DNA of 64,000 nt from Candidatus Muproteobacteria bacterium (GCA_027449605.1 DAIDLH010000008.1:1-64000), one strand, 5' to 3'. Positions 27,787 through 37,062 are shown, counted from the stretch's first letter. Numbers and translations are program-made. Notes: generated by a model from the sequence alone, not told the origin.

Positions 27787-28677
27787 ATGAGCGCCCAGAT
27801 CATTTCCGGCCTTTCGCAAAACGACCGTCTCGGCGTGAGCGTGTTCGGCTCGTTCCTCGTGCACATGGTCGTGATTCTGGGCGTCACCTTCAGCCTGCCC
27901 AGGCTGCGCGACATGCCGGGACTGCCCACGCTCGAGATCACGCTGGTGCAGACCGCGAGCGACAAACGCACACTGGATCCGGAATTCCTCGCCCAAGCCA
28001 ATCAGGAAGGCGGCGGCGACAGCGACGCGCCGGAGATCGCCAAGAACCCGCTGCCGGTGCGCGAGATCAGTCCGGTCAACCGCGATTTTCCGACGTTCCA
28101 GAGCTTTCCCCGGAAACGCGTCCAATCCGAGCGCGAAATGACGGCGTTGCTTTCCCAGGAAGCCGCGCGCAAGATCAAGGCGCGCGAAGCCAAACCGGAC
28201 AAGAAAGAACTGCAGTTGTTGCCGCCCAATCTCGGGCTCATGGCGCCGGCGGAAATACTTCAGGAGCGCGCGCGCCTGAACGCCGAGATCAGCCGCACCT
28301 GGCAGGAATACCAGAAACGCCCGCGACACAAGTTCCTCAACGCCCGCACCCAGGAGTACAAATACGCTGCTTACATGGACGCCTGGCGCGCCAAGGTCGA
28401 AAGCGTCGGCAACCTCAATTATCCCAGTGAGGCAAAGCGGCGCCATTTGACGGGGAACCTGCTCCTCGACGTGGCGCTCAATGCCGACGGCAGCATCAAC
28501 GGAATCTCGATCCGGCGCTCTTCCGGCCAGCAACTCCTCGACGACGCCGCCATTCGCATCGTCGAACTATCGGCGCCTTTCGCGCCCTTTCCGTCCGAGA
28601 TTCGCGCGGACCTGGACGTGCTGCACATCACCCGCACCTGGAAATTCAACGAATCCGGTCTCAGCAGCGAAAACTAG
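27787..28677 (+). CDS. tonB: Energy transducer TonB-family protein
   Basis: From the ATG at 27787 the product is 296 residues, with an N-terminal membrane anchor (LGVSVFGSFLVHMVVILGVTF, about 15-35), a long charged periplasmic linker, and a C-terminal TonB domain (YMDAWRAKVESVGNLNYPSEA, GNLLLDVALNADGSINGISI, LDDAAIRIVELSAPFAPFP). TonB carries inner-membrane proton-motive energy to outer-membrane transporters. No exbB/exbD is adjacent. The linker is poor in the usual Pro-Glu/Pro-Lys repeats, as in other TonB-like proteins that neighbour gshB. The upstream 17 residues in the ORF track are unlikely to be translated. Confidence 0.88.
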   Translation: MSAQIISGLSQNDRLGVSVFGSFLVHMVVILGVTFSLPRLRDMPGLPTLEITLVQTASDKRTLDPEFLAQANQEGGGDSDAPEIAKNPLPVREISPVNRDFPTFQSFPRKRVQSEREMTALLSQEAARKIKAREAKPDKKELQLLPPNLGLMAPAEILQERARLNAEISRTWQEYQKRPRHKFLNARTQEYKYAAYMDAWRAKVESVGNLNYPSEAKRRHLTGNLLLDVALNADGSINGISIRRSSGQQLLDDAAIRIVELSAPFAPFPSEIRADLDVLHITRTWKFNESGLSSEN

Positions 28678-28718
28678 GCGTCTTGAGTCGGGCAGCCGAC
28701 TGCCGGATACTGTGGTTC

Positions 28719-29282
28719 ATGAAAGACACGGACTCGCTCGCCAATCATTTCCTGATCGCGATGCCGAACCTCGCGGATTCCAATTTCGCGCGCAGCGTCA
28801 CGCTGATTTGCGAGCATTCGGAAGAAGGCGCCATGGGCGTGGTCATCAACCGCCTGATGGATCTCCGGCTCGGCGACATCTTCGAACAGCTCGGCATCGC
28901 CACGGACAAGACGAGTCACGCCGCCAGCGCCGTCTACTACGGCGGCCCGGTACAGAACAACCGCGGCTTCGTGCTGCATGAGCCGCTCGGTCAGTGGGAT
29001 TCCACGCTGTCGGTCACGGACCGGTTCGGCGTTTCCACTTCGCGCGACATACTCGAAGCCATCGCGCAAAACCGTGGTCCGGAAAAATTCATCGTGGCGC
29101 TCGGTTACGCCGGCTGGGGCGCGGGACAGCTGGAGCGCGAGATTTCCGAAAACTCCTGGCTTTCGGGGCCGGCCAGCCGCGACATCATCTTCGAGCTGCC
29201 GGTGGAACAACGCTGGAAGGCGGCCGCCGGTCTCGTCGGTGTCGATCTCGCCACGCTTTCCGGTGAGGCGGGCCACGCTTGA
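28719..29282 (+). CDS. yqgE: YqgE/AlgH family protein
   Basis: The 187-residue protein starts MKDTDSLANHFLIAMPNLADSNFARSVTLICEHSEEGAMGVVINR, the clear signature of the YqgE/AlgH (DUF179) family, and contains YYGGPVQNNRGFVLHE and ALGYAGWGAGQLEREI. The biochemical function is unknown, although it is almost always next to ruvX (yqgF), as here. The upstream TTG at 28683 is possible, but the ATG at 28719 matches the family length. Its last codon overlaps the TTG start of ruvX. Confidence 0.95.
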   Translation: MKDTDSLANHFLIAMPNLADSNFARSVTLICEHSEEGAMGVVINRLMDLRLGDIFEQLGIATDKTSHAASAVYYGGPVQNNRGFVLHEPLGQWDSTLSVTDRFGVSTSRDILEAIAQNRGPEKFIVALGYAGWGAGQLEREISENSWLSGPASRDIIFELPVEQRWKAAAGLVGVDLATLSGEAGHA

Positions 29283-29710
29283 AGGCGCGTACTTTTTTAG
29301 CCTTCGACTACGGGGAAAAATACATTGGAGTAGCGGCCGGGAGCCGCCATTCGCGCCAGGCCGAGCCCGTCACCACCTTGCGCGGATCGGCCAAAAATCC
29401 CGACTGGGTGCGTCTTTCGCGGCTGATCGAGGAGTGGCGGCCGGACGCCCTGGTGGTGGGTCTGCCGCTCAACATGGACGGCAGCGACAACCCCATGACC
29501 CGCGCCGCCCGGGCGTTTGGACAACGCCTCAAGGACCGCTACAATTTGCCGGTACATATGGTGGATGAACGCCTCTCAACGCTGGCCGCCCGGGATGTCC
29601 TGAACGAGGCGGGCGTTCCCATGAGGCGCCACAAATCCCGGCTCGACCAGGTGGCCGCGCAGACTATCCTGCAGGCCTTTCTCAACGAACTCCCCGGAGA
29701 AACCCCGTGA
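29279..29710 (+). CDS. ruvX: Holliday junction resolvase-like RuvX/YqgF
   Basis: The 143-residue RNase H-fold protein has the metal-binding [14 protein letters not shown] motif, [23 protein letters not shown] and the C-terminal [14 protein letters not shown]. YqgF proteins process the 16S rRNA 5' end and are structurally related to Holliday-junction resolvases. The start is TTG at 29279, overlapping the yqgE stop (TTGA), and its own stop overlaps the GTG of pyrR, so the operon is tightly coupled. Confidence 0.95.
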   Translation: MKARTFLAFDYGEKYIGVAAGSRHSRQAEPVTTLRGSAKNPDWVRLSRLIEEWRPDALVVGLPLNMDGSDNPMTRAARAFGQRLKDRYNLPVHMVDERLSTLAARDVLNEAGVPMRRHKSRLDQVAAQTILQAFLNELPGETP

Positions 29711-30204
29711 CGGCGGTTGTCGACATCGAGACGGCGATGGCGCGCATGGTCGAGCAGTTGCACCCCATGCTCAAGCGCCGTCCGCTCATGGTCGGCATTC
29801 ACACCGGCGGCGTCTGGGTCGCGGAACGGCTGCATACAATGCTGGAGCTCGCGGAACCGCTCGGCACGCTCGACATCTCGTTTTATCGCGACGACTTCAC
29901 GCGCATCGGCATGAACCCGCAGGTGCGCACCTCGCATCTCCCGGTCAACGTCGAGGACCGCCACCTGATCCTGGTGGACGACGTGCTGCACACCGGTCGC
30001 ACCATCCGCGCCGCGCTCAATGAAATCTTCGACTACGGCCGTCCGGCATCGGTGGCGCTCGCCTGCCTCATCGAACGCGGCGGGCGCGAGCTGCCCATCG
30101 AACCGCAGGTCGTGGGCGAACACGTCAAGCTCGGCAAGAACCAGCACGTCAAGCTGCTGGGACCGGAAAAACTCGAACTGCGCATCCAGGAGGTCAACGG
30201 GTGA
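29707..30204 (+). CDS. pyrR: Bifunctional PyrR regulator / uracil phosphoribosyltransferase
   Basis: The 165-residue phosphoribosyltransferase has [15 protein letters not shown], the PRPP-binding loop [17 protein letters not shown], and the PyrR-type [21 protein letters not shown]. In Gram-positive bacteria PyrR is an RNA-binding attenuator of pyr genes. In proteobacteria such as Pseudomonas it is an upstream partner of pyrB whose regulatory mode is less clear. The start is GTG, overlapping the ruvX stop by four bases; its stop overlaps the pyrB start. No obvious PyrR-binding anti-terminator was identified upstream. Confidence 0.94.
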   Translation: MTAVVDIETAMARMVEQLHPMLKRRPLMVGIHTGGVWVAERLHTMLELAEPLGTLDISFYRDDFTRIGMNPQVRTSHLPVNVEDRHLILVDDVLHTGRTIRAALNEIFDYGRPASVALACLIERGGRELPIEPQVVGEHVKLGKNQHVKLLGPEKLELRIQEVNG

Positions 30205-31178
30205 AACCGGGCCTTCAGTTCGATGACGCCGGCCGGTTGCGCCATCTGCTCACCATCGAAGGCCTTTCCCGTCAAACCATTCTCGAAATACTCGACACCG
30301 CCGAGTCGTTCCTCTCGGTCGGCGAGCGCGAGATCAAGAAAGTCCCGCTGCTGCGCGGCAAGACCGTCGTCAACCTGTTTTTCGAATCCAGCACCCGTAC
30401 CCGCACCACCTTCGAGATCGCCGCCAAGCGCCTGTCGGCGGACGTGATCAATCTCAACGTCAGCGTCTCGTCGACCTCCAAGGGCGAAACCCTGCTCGAT
30501 ACCATCCGCAACCTGGAAGCGATGCACACCGACCTGTTCGTGGTGCGTCACGCCGAATCCGGCGCCGCGCACATGATCGCGCGCCACCTGCCGGCGCACG
30601 CGCACATCATCAACGCCGGCGACGGACGTCACGCGCACCCCACGCAGGGTCTGCTCGACGTGTTCACCATCCGCCGCTACAAGGGCGAGTTCAATAAGCT
30701 CAAGGTCGCCATCGTCGGCGATATCCTACATTCGCGCGTGGCGCGCTCGCAGATTCACGCGCTGAACGCCCTGGGCGTGGCCGAGCTGCGTGTCATCGCG
30801 CCCAAGACGCTCCTGCCCACGGCGGTCGAGAAACTCGGGGTGCGTCCCTACACACGCATGGAGGAAGGCCTCGACGGCGTCGACGTGATCATGATGCTGC
30901 GGCTGCAACGCGAGCGCATGCAGGGCGCGCTGATCCCGAGCGAACAGGAATATTTCAATCTCTACGGGCTGACGCCGGAGAAACTGGCGCTGACGGCGAA
31001 AGACGCCATCGTCATGCATCCGGGTCCGATGAATCGCGGCCTGGAAATCGATTCCGCCGTCGCCGACGGCCCGCAGTCGGTGATTCTGCCGCAGGTGACC
31101 TACGGCATCGCGGTGCGCATGGCGGTGATGGCGCTGATCATGGGCGGATCCGCGGAACCGGCGGGAGGGAGACGCTGA
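30201..31178 (+). CDS. pyrB: Aspartate carbamoyltransferase catalytic chain
   Basis: The 325-residue enzyme joins carbamoyl phosphate and aspartate in pyrimidine synthesis. It shows [19 protein letters not shown] (carbamoyl-phosphate site, STRTR), the [16 protein letters not shown] motif, and [13 protein letters not shown] near the C-terminus. The start is GTG, overlapping the pyrR stop. The gene directly downstream is a non-catalytic dihydroorotase homologue, the arrangement known from Pseudomonas in which PyrB and PyrC' form a dodecameric complex. No pyrI regulatory chain is present. Confidence 0.97.
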   Translation: MKPGLQFDDAGRLRHLLTIEGLSRQTILEILDTAESFLSVGEREIKKVPLLRGKTVVNLFFESSTRTRTTFEIAAKRLSADVINLNVSVSSTSKGETLLDTIRNLEAMHTDLFVVRHAESGAAHMIARHLPAHAHIINAGDGRHAHPTQGLLDVFTIRRYKGEFNKLKVAIVGDILHSRVARSQIHALNALGVAELRVIAPKTLLPTAVEKLGVRPYTRMEEGLDGVDVIMMLRLQRERMQGALIPSEQEYFNLYGLTPEKLALTAKDAIVMHPGPMNRGLEIDSAVADGPQSVILPQVTYGIAVRMAVMALIMGGSAEPAGGRR

Positions 31179-32467
31179 TGGGTCTCGTGATCAAAGGCGG
31201 ACACCTGATCGACCCGGCCCACGGCGTGGACGGGAAAAAAGATCTCTTCGTCGATGACGCCGGCTTCGTGGCCGGCGTCGGCAAGGCGCCGGCGGGATTC
31301 AAGGCCGGAAAGACGATCGAGGCGCGCGGCCGAATCGTCTGTCCGGGCCTCGTGGATCTGCGTGCGCGGCTGCGCGAACCGGGTCTGGAGCACAAAGCGA
31401 CCATCGAATCCGAGGTGCGTGCTGCGGTCGCCGCCGGCATCACCACGCTTTGCTGTCCGCCCGACACCTATCCGGTGATCGACACGCCGGCCATGGCGCA
31501 GATGATCCAGTCGCGCGCCTGGCGCTTCGAGCTGGCTTTCATTCACCCGCTCGGAGCGCTCACCCAGGGGCTGGAGGGAAAGCGGCTGACCGACATGGAG
31601 GCGCTCGACGAAGCCGGCTGCGTCGGGTTCACCAACGCGTTGGCGCCGATCACCGACACACTCGTGTTGCGCCGTGCCATGGAATACGCCGCCACGCTCG
31701 ATCTGACGGTGTTCCTGCACGCCGAGGACCCGTGGCTGCGCAACAGCGGCTGCGTGCACGAAGGCGAGTCCGGCACGCGCCTCGGGCTCCCGGGTATTCC
31801 CGAGGCGGCCGAAACCGTGGCCGTGGCGCGCGACTTGGCGCTGATCGAGCAGACCGGTTGCCGCGCGCACTTCTGCGGCCTGTCCAGCGCGCGCGCCGTG
31901 GCCATGCTGGCCGAGGCGCAGAAACAGGGCCTGCCCGTGAGCGCCGACGTTACGGCGCACCACCTGCACCTGACCGAGCACGACATCGGCGACTTCAACA
32001 CCCAGTGCCATGTACGCCCGCCGCTGCGCGGCTCGCAAGATCGCAAGGGTTTGCGCAAGGCGTTGAAAACCGGTGTCATCGGCGCCATCTGTTCGGACCA
32101 CCAGCCGCACGAACCGGACGCCAAGCTCGCGCCCTTCGCCCAGTCCGAACCGGGCATCTCGGGCCTGGGAACCCTGTTGCCGCTGACGCTCAGGCTGGTG
32201 GACGAGAAGCTGCTGACCTTGCCGGAGGCGATTGCACTGCTGACGCACAAGCCCGCGGAAATCATCGGTGTGGACACCGGTCACCTCGGTGTCGGCGCCA
32301 CGGCGGATATCTGCCTCTTCGATCCGGAGGCGCGCTGGATCCTCACGGAAGACAAGCTCGTTTCGCGCGGACACAATACGCCGTTTCAGGGGCAGGAATT
32401 CCGCGGACGCATCACGCACACATTGATCGGCGGCAAACTTGTTTTCAATCTCGACTCCGCAAATTGA
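31178..32467 (+). CDS. pyrC': Dihydroorotase-like PyrC' lacking zinc-binding histidines
   Basis: The 429-residue protein is clearly of the dihydroorotase family (PGLVD-x5-LREPG, HAEDP, SADVTAHHLHLTEHDI, SDHQPHE). However, the first metal motif, normally D-x-H-x-H, reads DLRARLREPG near residues 60-69, so both histidines are arginine. In Pseudomonas the pyrB-linked homologue also lacks metal ligands, is inactive, and is needed structurally for aspartate transcarbamoylase; the same role is inferred here. Its ATG overlaps the pyrB stop by one base. A strong bidirectional terminator follows. A true dihydroorotase must be encoded elsewhere. Confidence 0.92.
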   Translation: MGLVIKGGHLIDPAHGVDGKKDLFVDDAGFVAGVGKAPAGFKAGKTIEARGRIVCPGLVDLRARLREPGLEHKATIESEVRAAVAAGITTLCCPPDTYPVIDTPAMAQMIQSRAWRFELAFIHPLGALTQGLEGKRLTDMEALDEAGCVGFTNALAPITDTLVLRRAMEYAATLDLTVFLHAEDPWLRNSGCVHEGESGTRLGLPGIPEAAETVAVARDLALIEQTGCRAHFCGLSSARAVAMLAEAQKQGLPVSADVTAHHLHLTEHDIGDFNTQCHVRPPLRGSQDRKGLRKALKTGVIGAICSDHQPHEPDAKLAPFAQSEPGISGLGTLLPLTLRLVDEKLLTLPEAIALLTHKPAEIIGVDTGHLGVGATADICLFDPEARWILTEDKLVSRGHNTPFQGQEFRGRITHTLIGGKLVFNLDSAN

Positions 32468-32505
32468 TTGCGTCGTTCCCGTTACAGGCAAGCGCGGCAT
32501 ATCCA

Positions 32506-32537
32506 AAACAAAAAGCCCCTTTCGGGGCTTTTTGTTT
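32506..32537. terminator. Bidirectional terminator between pyrC' and pilU
   Basis: A perfect 14-bp stem (AAACAAAAAGCCCC with its complement) around a TTTC loop has A/T runs on both outer sides, so it can stop both the rightward pyr operon and the leftward pilTU transcript. Confidence 0.95.
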
Positions 32538-32586
32538 CATATCGCCAAACGGGATTTCCAACGCGCGCAGGGCTGACGACAGGACC

Positions 32587-33702
32587 TTATTTGAAGGTGA
32601 CGTTGCGCATCGATTCGCCGAGCTCGCGGCTCTTCGAATCCTTGCCCTCGAGCTTGATGCGCAGTCGCACGTCGTTGACCGAGTCGGCGTTGCGCAGCGC
32701 ATCGTCGTAGGAAACGAGATCGGCCTCGTAGAGATTGAACAGCGACTGATCGAAAGTCTGCATGCCGGCTTCGCTTGACTTGGCCATGAGATCCTTGATC
32801 TCGGGAATCTTGCCTTCCATGATGAGGTCGGCGATCAGCGGCGAATTGATCATGACTTCCACCGCCGGCACGCGCCCCTTCCCGCTCTTCATCGGGATCA
32901 GTCGCTGCGAAACGATGGCCTTCAGGTTGAGCCCCAGGTCCATCAGCAACTGATTGCGCTTCTCTTCGGGGAAGAAGTTGATGATGCGATCGAGCGCCTG
33001 GTTGGCGTTGTTGGCGTGCAGCGTGGACAGACACAGATGGCCGGTTTCGGAAAACTGGATGGCGAGATCCATGGTTTCGCGTGAACGGATTTCGCCGATC
33101 AGGATCACGTCCGGCGCCTGACGCATGGCATTTTTCAGCGCCACATCGTAGGACACCGTATCCACGCCGACCTCGCGCTGGTTCACGATGCAATTCTTGT
33201 GGTCGTGCACGTATTCCACCGGATCCTCGATGGTGAGGATGTGCCCGTAGCTGTATTCGTTGCGATAGCCGATCATCGCCGCCAGCGAGGTCGATTTGCC
33301 CGAACCGGTGCCGCCGACGAACAGGATCAGACCACGCTTGGTCAGCGCCAGGTCCGCCAGCACCTTGGGCAGATGCAGGTCGTCGAAGCGCGGGATATCG
33401 GTATTGATGGTACGCAGCACCATGCCGACGCGCTGCTGCTGCATGAACACGTTGACACGGAACCGGCCGATCTCCTGAGGCGAGATCGCGAAGTTGCATT
33501 CGTTGCTCGCCTCGAACTGCCGGCGCTGATCCTCGTTCATGATGCCGTAGGCGAACGCGCGCGACTGCTCCGGCGTCAGCGCCTGTTTCGTGACCGGCAT
33601 GATCTTGCCGTCGACCTTGATGGAAGGCGGCACCCCGGCCGTGATGAACAGGTCGGAAGCCTTCTTGTGCTTCATGAGTTTGAGCAGGTCGATGAAATTC
33701 AT
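32587..33702 (-). CDS. pilU: PilU, type IV pilus retraction ATPase accessory
   Basis: The 371-residue secretion-type ATPase has Walker A GGTGSGKST, ILTIEDPVEYVHDHK (Asp box), Walker B DVILIGEIRSRETMDLAI and the His box CLSTLHANNANQALDRI. It is distinguished from PilT by sequence (KHKKASDLFITAGVPPSIKVDG) and by following pilT. PilU is a hexameric cytoplasmic motor that assists PilT in pilus retraction. Its ATG overlaps the pilT stop by four bases. It ends just before a shared terminator with pyrC'. Confidence 0.94.
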   Translation of the reverse strand: MNFIDLLKLMKHKKASDLFITAGVPPSIKVDGKIMPVTKQALTPEQSRAFAYGIMNEDQRRQFEASNECNFAISPQEIGRFRVNVFMQQQRVGMVLRTINTDIPRFDDLHLPKVLADLALTKRGLILFVGGTGSGKSTSLAAMIGYRNEYSYGHILTIEDPVEYVHDHKNCIVNQREVGVDTVSYDVALKNAMRQAPDVILIGEIRSRETMDLAIQFSETGHLCLSTLHANNANQALDRIINFFPEEKRNQLLMDLGLNLKAIVSQRLIPMKSGKGRVPAVEVMINSPLIADLIMEGKIPEIKDLMAKSSEAGMQTFDQSLFNLYEADLVSYDDALRNADSVNDVRLRIKLEGKDSKSRELGESMRNVTFK

Positions 33703-34781
33703 TTGGTCTTGCTCCCGGCGGACGACGCAGCCATCGCGGACACGGCGTTAAACATGTCCTTGTTCGCGGCCACGGTGCGCGCATCGTCCACGTGCACCTG
33801 GCGCGTGCGCACCAGGTCCTGCAGGCACTGATCGAGCGTCTGCATGCCGACGTTCTGACCGGTCTGGATGGAGGAGTACATCTGCGCCACCTTGTTCTCG
33901 CGAATCAGGTTACGGATCGCCGGCGTGCCGATCATGATCTCGTGCGCCGCAACGCGGCCGCCGCCGATTTTCTTGAGCAGGGTTTGCGATATCACCGCGC
34001 GCAGCGACTCGGAAAGCATGGCGCGCACCATGTCCTTCTCGGCCGCCGGGAACACGTCGATGATGCGATCGATGGTCTTGGCGGCGGAACTGGTATGCAA
34101 CGTGCCGAACACCAGGTGGCCGGTCTCGGCGCCGGTGAGTGCGAGGCGGATCGTTTCCAGGTCGCGCATTTCGCCGACCAGAATCACGTCGGGGTCTTCG
34201 CGCAGCGCCGAACGCAGGGCGTTGTTGAAGCCGAGCGTGTCCTTGCCGATTTCACGCTGGTTGATCAGGCAGTTCTTGCTGGTATGCACGAATTCGATCG
34301 GGTCCTCGATGGTGAGGATATGCCCGTGCTCGGTCTCGTTGACGTGGTTGACCATGGCCGCCAGCGTCGTGGACTTTCCCGAACCGGTCGGACCGGTCAC
34401 CAGCACCAGACCGCGCGGCTGGTCGGCGATCTGCTTGAACACCGGCGGCGCGTTCAGCTGTTCGAGCGTCAGCACTTTCGACGGAATGGTCCGGAACACC
34501 GCCGCGGGTCCGCGATTCTGATTGAAGGCATTGACGCGGAAGCGCGCGATATTGGGCAGCTCGAAGGAAAAATCGGTTTCGAAAAATTCCTCGAAGTCCT
34601 TCTGCTGCTTGTCCGACATGATGTCATAGATCATGTTGTGGACGGTGCGATCGTCCAGCGGGTCCACGTTGATGCGCTTGATGTCGCCGTCCACGCGAAT
34701 CAGCGGGGGCAGTCCGGACGACAAATGCAGGTCGGAGGCGTTCTGTTTGAAAGCAAACGCCAGCAGTTCGGCGATATCCAT
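33699..34781 (-). CDS. pilT: PilT, type IV pilus retraction ATPase
   Basis: The 360-residue hexameric motor drives pilus disassembly and twitching. It has SDLHLSSGLPPLIRVDGDI at the N-terminal PAS-like domain, Walker A GPTGSGKSTT, ILTIEDPIEFVH, Walker B DVILVGEMRDLETIRLAL, GTLHTSSAAKTIDRI, and the C-terminal PilT-specific AIRNLIRENK motif. It is the first gene of pilTU, divergent from proC with a 189-base gap. Together with the pilGHIJ-chpA cluster 9 kb away it indicates functional twitching motility. Confidence 0.97.
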   Translation of the reverse strand: MDIAELLAFAFKQNASDLHLSSGLPPLIRVDGDIKRINVDPLDDRTVHNMIYDIMSDKQQKDFEEFFETDFSFELPNIARFRVNAFNQNRGPAAVFRTIPSKVLTLEQLNAPPVFKQIADQPRGLVLVTGPTGSGKSTTLAAMVNHVNETEHGHILTIEDPIEFVHTSKNCLINQREIGKDTLGFNNALRSALREDPDVILVGEMRDLETIRLALTGAETGHLVFGTLHTSSAAKTIDRIIDVFPAAEKDMVRAMLSESLRAVISQTLLKKIGGGRVAAHEIMIGTPAIRNLIRENKVAQMYSSIQTGQNVGMQTLDQCLQDLVRTRQVHVDDARTVAANKDMFNAVSAMAASSAGSKTK

Positions 34782-34970
34782 CAGGTTCTCCGTGGGTCGT
34801 GGGACATTAAAAACGTTATAAATTCGACCCTTGCATTAATTTCTAGTCCATTCCGGCCGGTCCTGCAAACGCACGACGGCCCGCCGGTCGGCCGCTTTCG
34901 TCTTTCAGGGCCGGTTTCCGCGGGATTTCGACTTCCGTTCACCGGAGCGTGGCTTTAAACTTCGCCGGCC

Positions 34971-35822
34971 ATGGCCTTTTCTTCCTCGAATTCGGGACAC
35001 CCTCTGGTTGGATTCATCGGCGCCGGCAACATGGCGCGCAGCCTCGCCGGGGGGCTGCTGAAAAACGGCTGGCAGCCCGAGCGGATCATCCTCTCCGACC
35101 CTGAGCCGACCCAGCGCCAGGCAATCGAAACCGTGCTGGGCATCAAGGCTTTCGCCGATAACAACGAGGTTGCGGCGCGCGCGGATATCCTGGTGCTCGC
35201 GGTCAAGCCGCAGATTCTCGCGGACGTGACCAAGGCGCTGGCCGCCGCGGCGCAGAAGAAAAAGCCCCTGATCGTCTCCATCGCGGCCGGCGTGCGCGTC
35301 GAGGAAATCGACCGCTGGCTAGGGGGCGGATTCGCGATCGTGCGCGCCATGCCCAACACCGCCGCGCTGATCGGCAGCGGTGCTTCGGGCCTGTATGCCA
35401 ACGCACGCGCCAACGAAGCCATGCGCAATCAGGCCGAATCCATCCTGCGCGCGGTGGGCGTCGCGGTATGGCTCGATGAAGAATACCTGATGGACGTGGT
35501 GACGGCCCTGTCCGGCAGCGGGCCGGCGTATTTTTTCCTGGTCATGGAGGCGCTCGAACAGGCGGCGATCGAATCCGGCCTCGACCCCAAACAGGCCAGA
35601 CTGCTGACGCTCGAAACCGCCTTCGGCGCCGCCAAGATGGCGCTCGAAGGCCATGAGGAACCGTCACAGTTGCGGCGTCGCGTCACTTCACCCGGCGGCA
35701 CCACGGAGCAGGCGGTAAAGGTGCTGGAAGAAGGCGGCCTGCGGCGGCTTTTCAAGAGCGCCGTGCAAGCGGCCAGCGAACGGGGGCGCGCCATCGCCGA
35801 CATGTTCGGAAAGAACGCATGA
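34971..35822 (+). CDS. proC: Pyrroline-5-carboxylate reductase
   Basis: The 283-residue NAD(P)H enzyme of proline synthesis begins with a Rossmann motif (VGFIGAGNMARSLAGGLL) and carries ILVLAVKPQIL, VRAMPNTAALIGSG, and the signature VTALSGSGPAYFFLVMEALEQAAIESGL with VTSPGGTTEQAV at the C-terminus. It is followed by yggT with a four-base overlap and then yggU, an order conserved in gammaproteobacteria. The yggS gene usually found upstream is absent; pilTU is divergent instead. Confidence 0.97.
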   Translation: MAFSSSNSGHPLVGFIGAGNMARSLAGGLLKNGWQPERIILSDPEPTQRQAIETVLGIKAFADNNEVAARADILVLAVKPQILADVTKALAAAAQKKKPLIVSIAAGVRVEEIDRWLGGGFAIVRAMPNTAALIGSGASGLYANARANEAMRNQAESILRAVGVAVWLDEEYLMDVVTALSGSGPAYFFLVMEALEQAAIESGLDPKQARLLTLETAFGAAKMALEGHEEPSQLRRRVTSPGGTTEQAVKVLEEGGLRRLFKSAVQAASERGRAIADMFGKNA

Positions 35823-36376
35823 ATTCATTCTTCAGCGAGGCCGCCGCGCTCATCATCGAGGTGGTTTTCGGTCTCTACATCATGGCGGTGCTGTTGCGGT
35901 TTCTGTTCCAGATGGTGCGCGCGGATTTCTACAACCCGATTTCCCAGTTCCTCGTGGCGCTGACCAACCCGCTGCTGAAGCCGCTGCGTCGCGTGATTCC
36001 CGGCGTGTACGGCATCGATGCCGCCTCGCTGGTGCTGCTGGTGGCGCTCAAGGGTCTGGAGGTGTTTCTTATTTTCCTGCTCAACGGCTACGCGTTCGAG
36101 CCGCTGCCGCTCTTTATCGCCGCCGTCGTGGACTTGTCGCGGCTGACCATCAATATCTACTTCTATGCCGTTTTGCTGCGCGTCATCCTGAGCTGGTTCA
36201 TGCCCTATGGCATGCAACATAACCCTGCGGGCGATCTGCTGGTGAGCCTGACGGAACCGCTGATGCGGCCGGCGCGGCGCCTGATCCCGGCCGTCGGAGG
36301 GCTGGATCTTTCTCCGATCGTCGTGCTTGTGGGCTTGCAGCTGCTGCAACTCGCGCTCGCCCATTTGCTGCGCTAG
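35819..36376 (+). CDS. yggT: YggT family integral membrane protein
   Basis: The 185-residue protein contains two YggT repeats, each with a hydrophobic helix pair around FYNPISQFLVALTNPLLKPLRRVIPG and LLVSLTEPLMRPARRLIPAVGGLDLSPIV. The family is an inner-membrane protein linked to osmotic tolerance, with no settled mechanism. It overlaps proC by four bases and is followed by yggU after 124 bases. Four membrane segments are visible. Confidence 0.93.
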   Translation: MNSFFSEAAALIIEVVFGLYIMAVLLRFLFQMVRADFYNPISQFLVALTNPLLKPLRRVIPGVYGIDAASLVLLVALKGLEVFLIFLLNGYAFEPLPLFIAAVVDLSRLTINIYFYAVLLRVILSWFMPYGMQHNPAGDLLVSLTEPLMRPARRLIPAVGGLDLSPIVVLVGLQLLQLALAHLLR

Positions 36377-36500
36377 CGCCCATTGCCTCAGGTGAAAATC
36401 TCATTTCAGAATTAACCTCCCATAACTGCGATAAGCACCTCTCATTGGGCGCTTCTGCCGCCGTCTCCGAAAGAGCTGCGCCTCGAGATCCGGCGGCTAC

Positions 36501-36788
36501 ATGAGCTGGTTTCGTCGTGATGGCTCGGACCTCGTCCTGCAGGTACGAGTCCAGCCACGCGCGAGCCGGGATGCCATTGCCGGCGTCATGGGCGACTGCC
36601 TCAAAATCCGGCTTACCGCTCCGCCGGTGGAAGGCAGGGCCAATGACTGCCTGATCGCCTATCTGGCGGAGCTTTTCGGCGTACCGAAAAGCCAGGTCAT
36701 CCTGGAACGGGGCAATTCCTCCAGGCAAAAGCTGCTACGCATCCGTACCCCGAAAAAACTGCCCAAAAACCTCGACTGGGGCGCTTAA
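36501..36788 (+). CDS. yggU: YggU/DUF167 family protein
   Basis: The 95-residue protein shows the DUF167 pattern: LVLQVRVQPRASRDAIAGVMGDCLKIRLTAPPVEGRANDCLIAYLAELFGVPKSQVILERGNSSRQKLLRI. The function is unknown. Its stop codon lies only eight bases before the left terminus of the Mu-like element, so the insertion removed nothing from this gene but separated it from what originally lay downstream. Confidence 0.95.
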   Translation: MSWFRRDGSDLVLQVRVQPRASRDAIAGVMGDCLKIRLTAPPVEGRANDCLIAYLAELFGVPKSQVILERGNSSRQKLLRIRTPKKLPKNLDWGA

Positions 36789-36791
36789 AAA

Positions 36792-36796
36792 GACCC
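36792..36796. repeat. Target-site duplication GACCC, left copy
   Basis: GACCC immediately precedes the TGT terminus of the element and is repeated exactly at 51521-51525 after the ACA terminus. A five-base duplication is what Mu-type transposition creates. Confidence 0.9.
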
Positions 36797-36803
36797 TGTT
36801 ACC

Positions 36804-36989
36804 CGACACTGGGTTTGACGTTTAAGCGGGAAGAGTCGCGATGAGTCTGGAAGAGATGGGATGGCGACACGAGACCGAGAAAACAACAGCTTAGGGAAGC
36901 CAGCGGCAGCTTGCTTCAATAATATGCCAAATCGCGGCCGACACTGGGTTTGGCGAAAGTCGCATTAAGGCGCGACACTTGGTTTGGCA
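36804..36989 (+). repeat. Left-end transposase-binding sites L1, L2, L3
   Basis: Three copies in the same orientation: CGACACTGGGTTTGACG at 36804-36820, CGACACTGGGTTTGGCG at 36939-36955 and CGACACTTGGTTTGGCA at 36973-36989. One terminal site and two inner sites beyond a gap of more than 100 bases resemble the attL layout of phage Mu. Matching sites in opposite orientation lie at the right end. Confidence 0.88.
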
Positions 36990-37062
36990 CCTTAAAATAC
37001 GTAAGTAGCTGATTTCCCGCTAAATCGAAAAATTTAGTTCCTGGTTTCACGGGGAGAAGTTG

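Noticed and set aside
36804-36989. CRISPR-like spaced repeats
   Set aside because: Copies are few and irregularly spaced, and are mirrored in inverted orientation at the other end of the element, so they are transposase sites.
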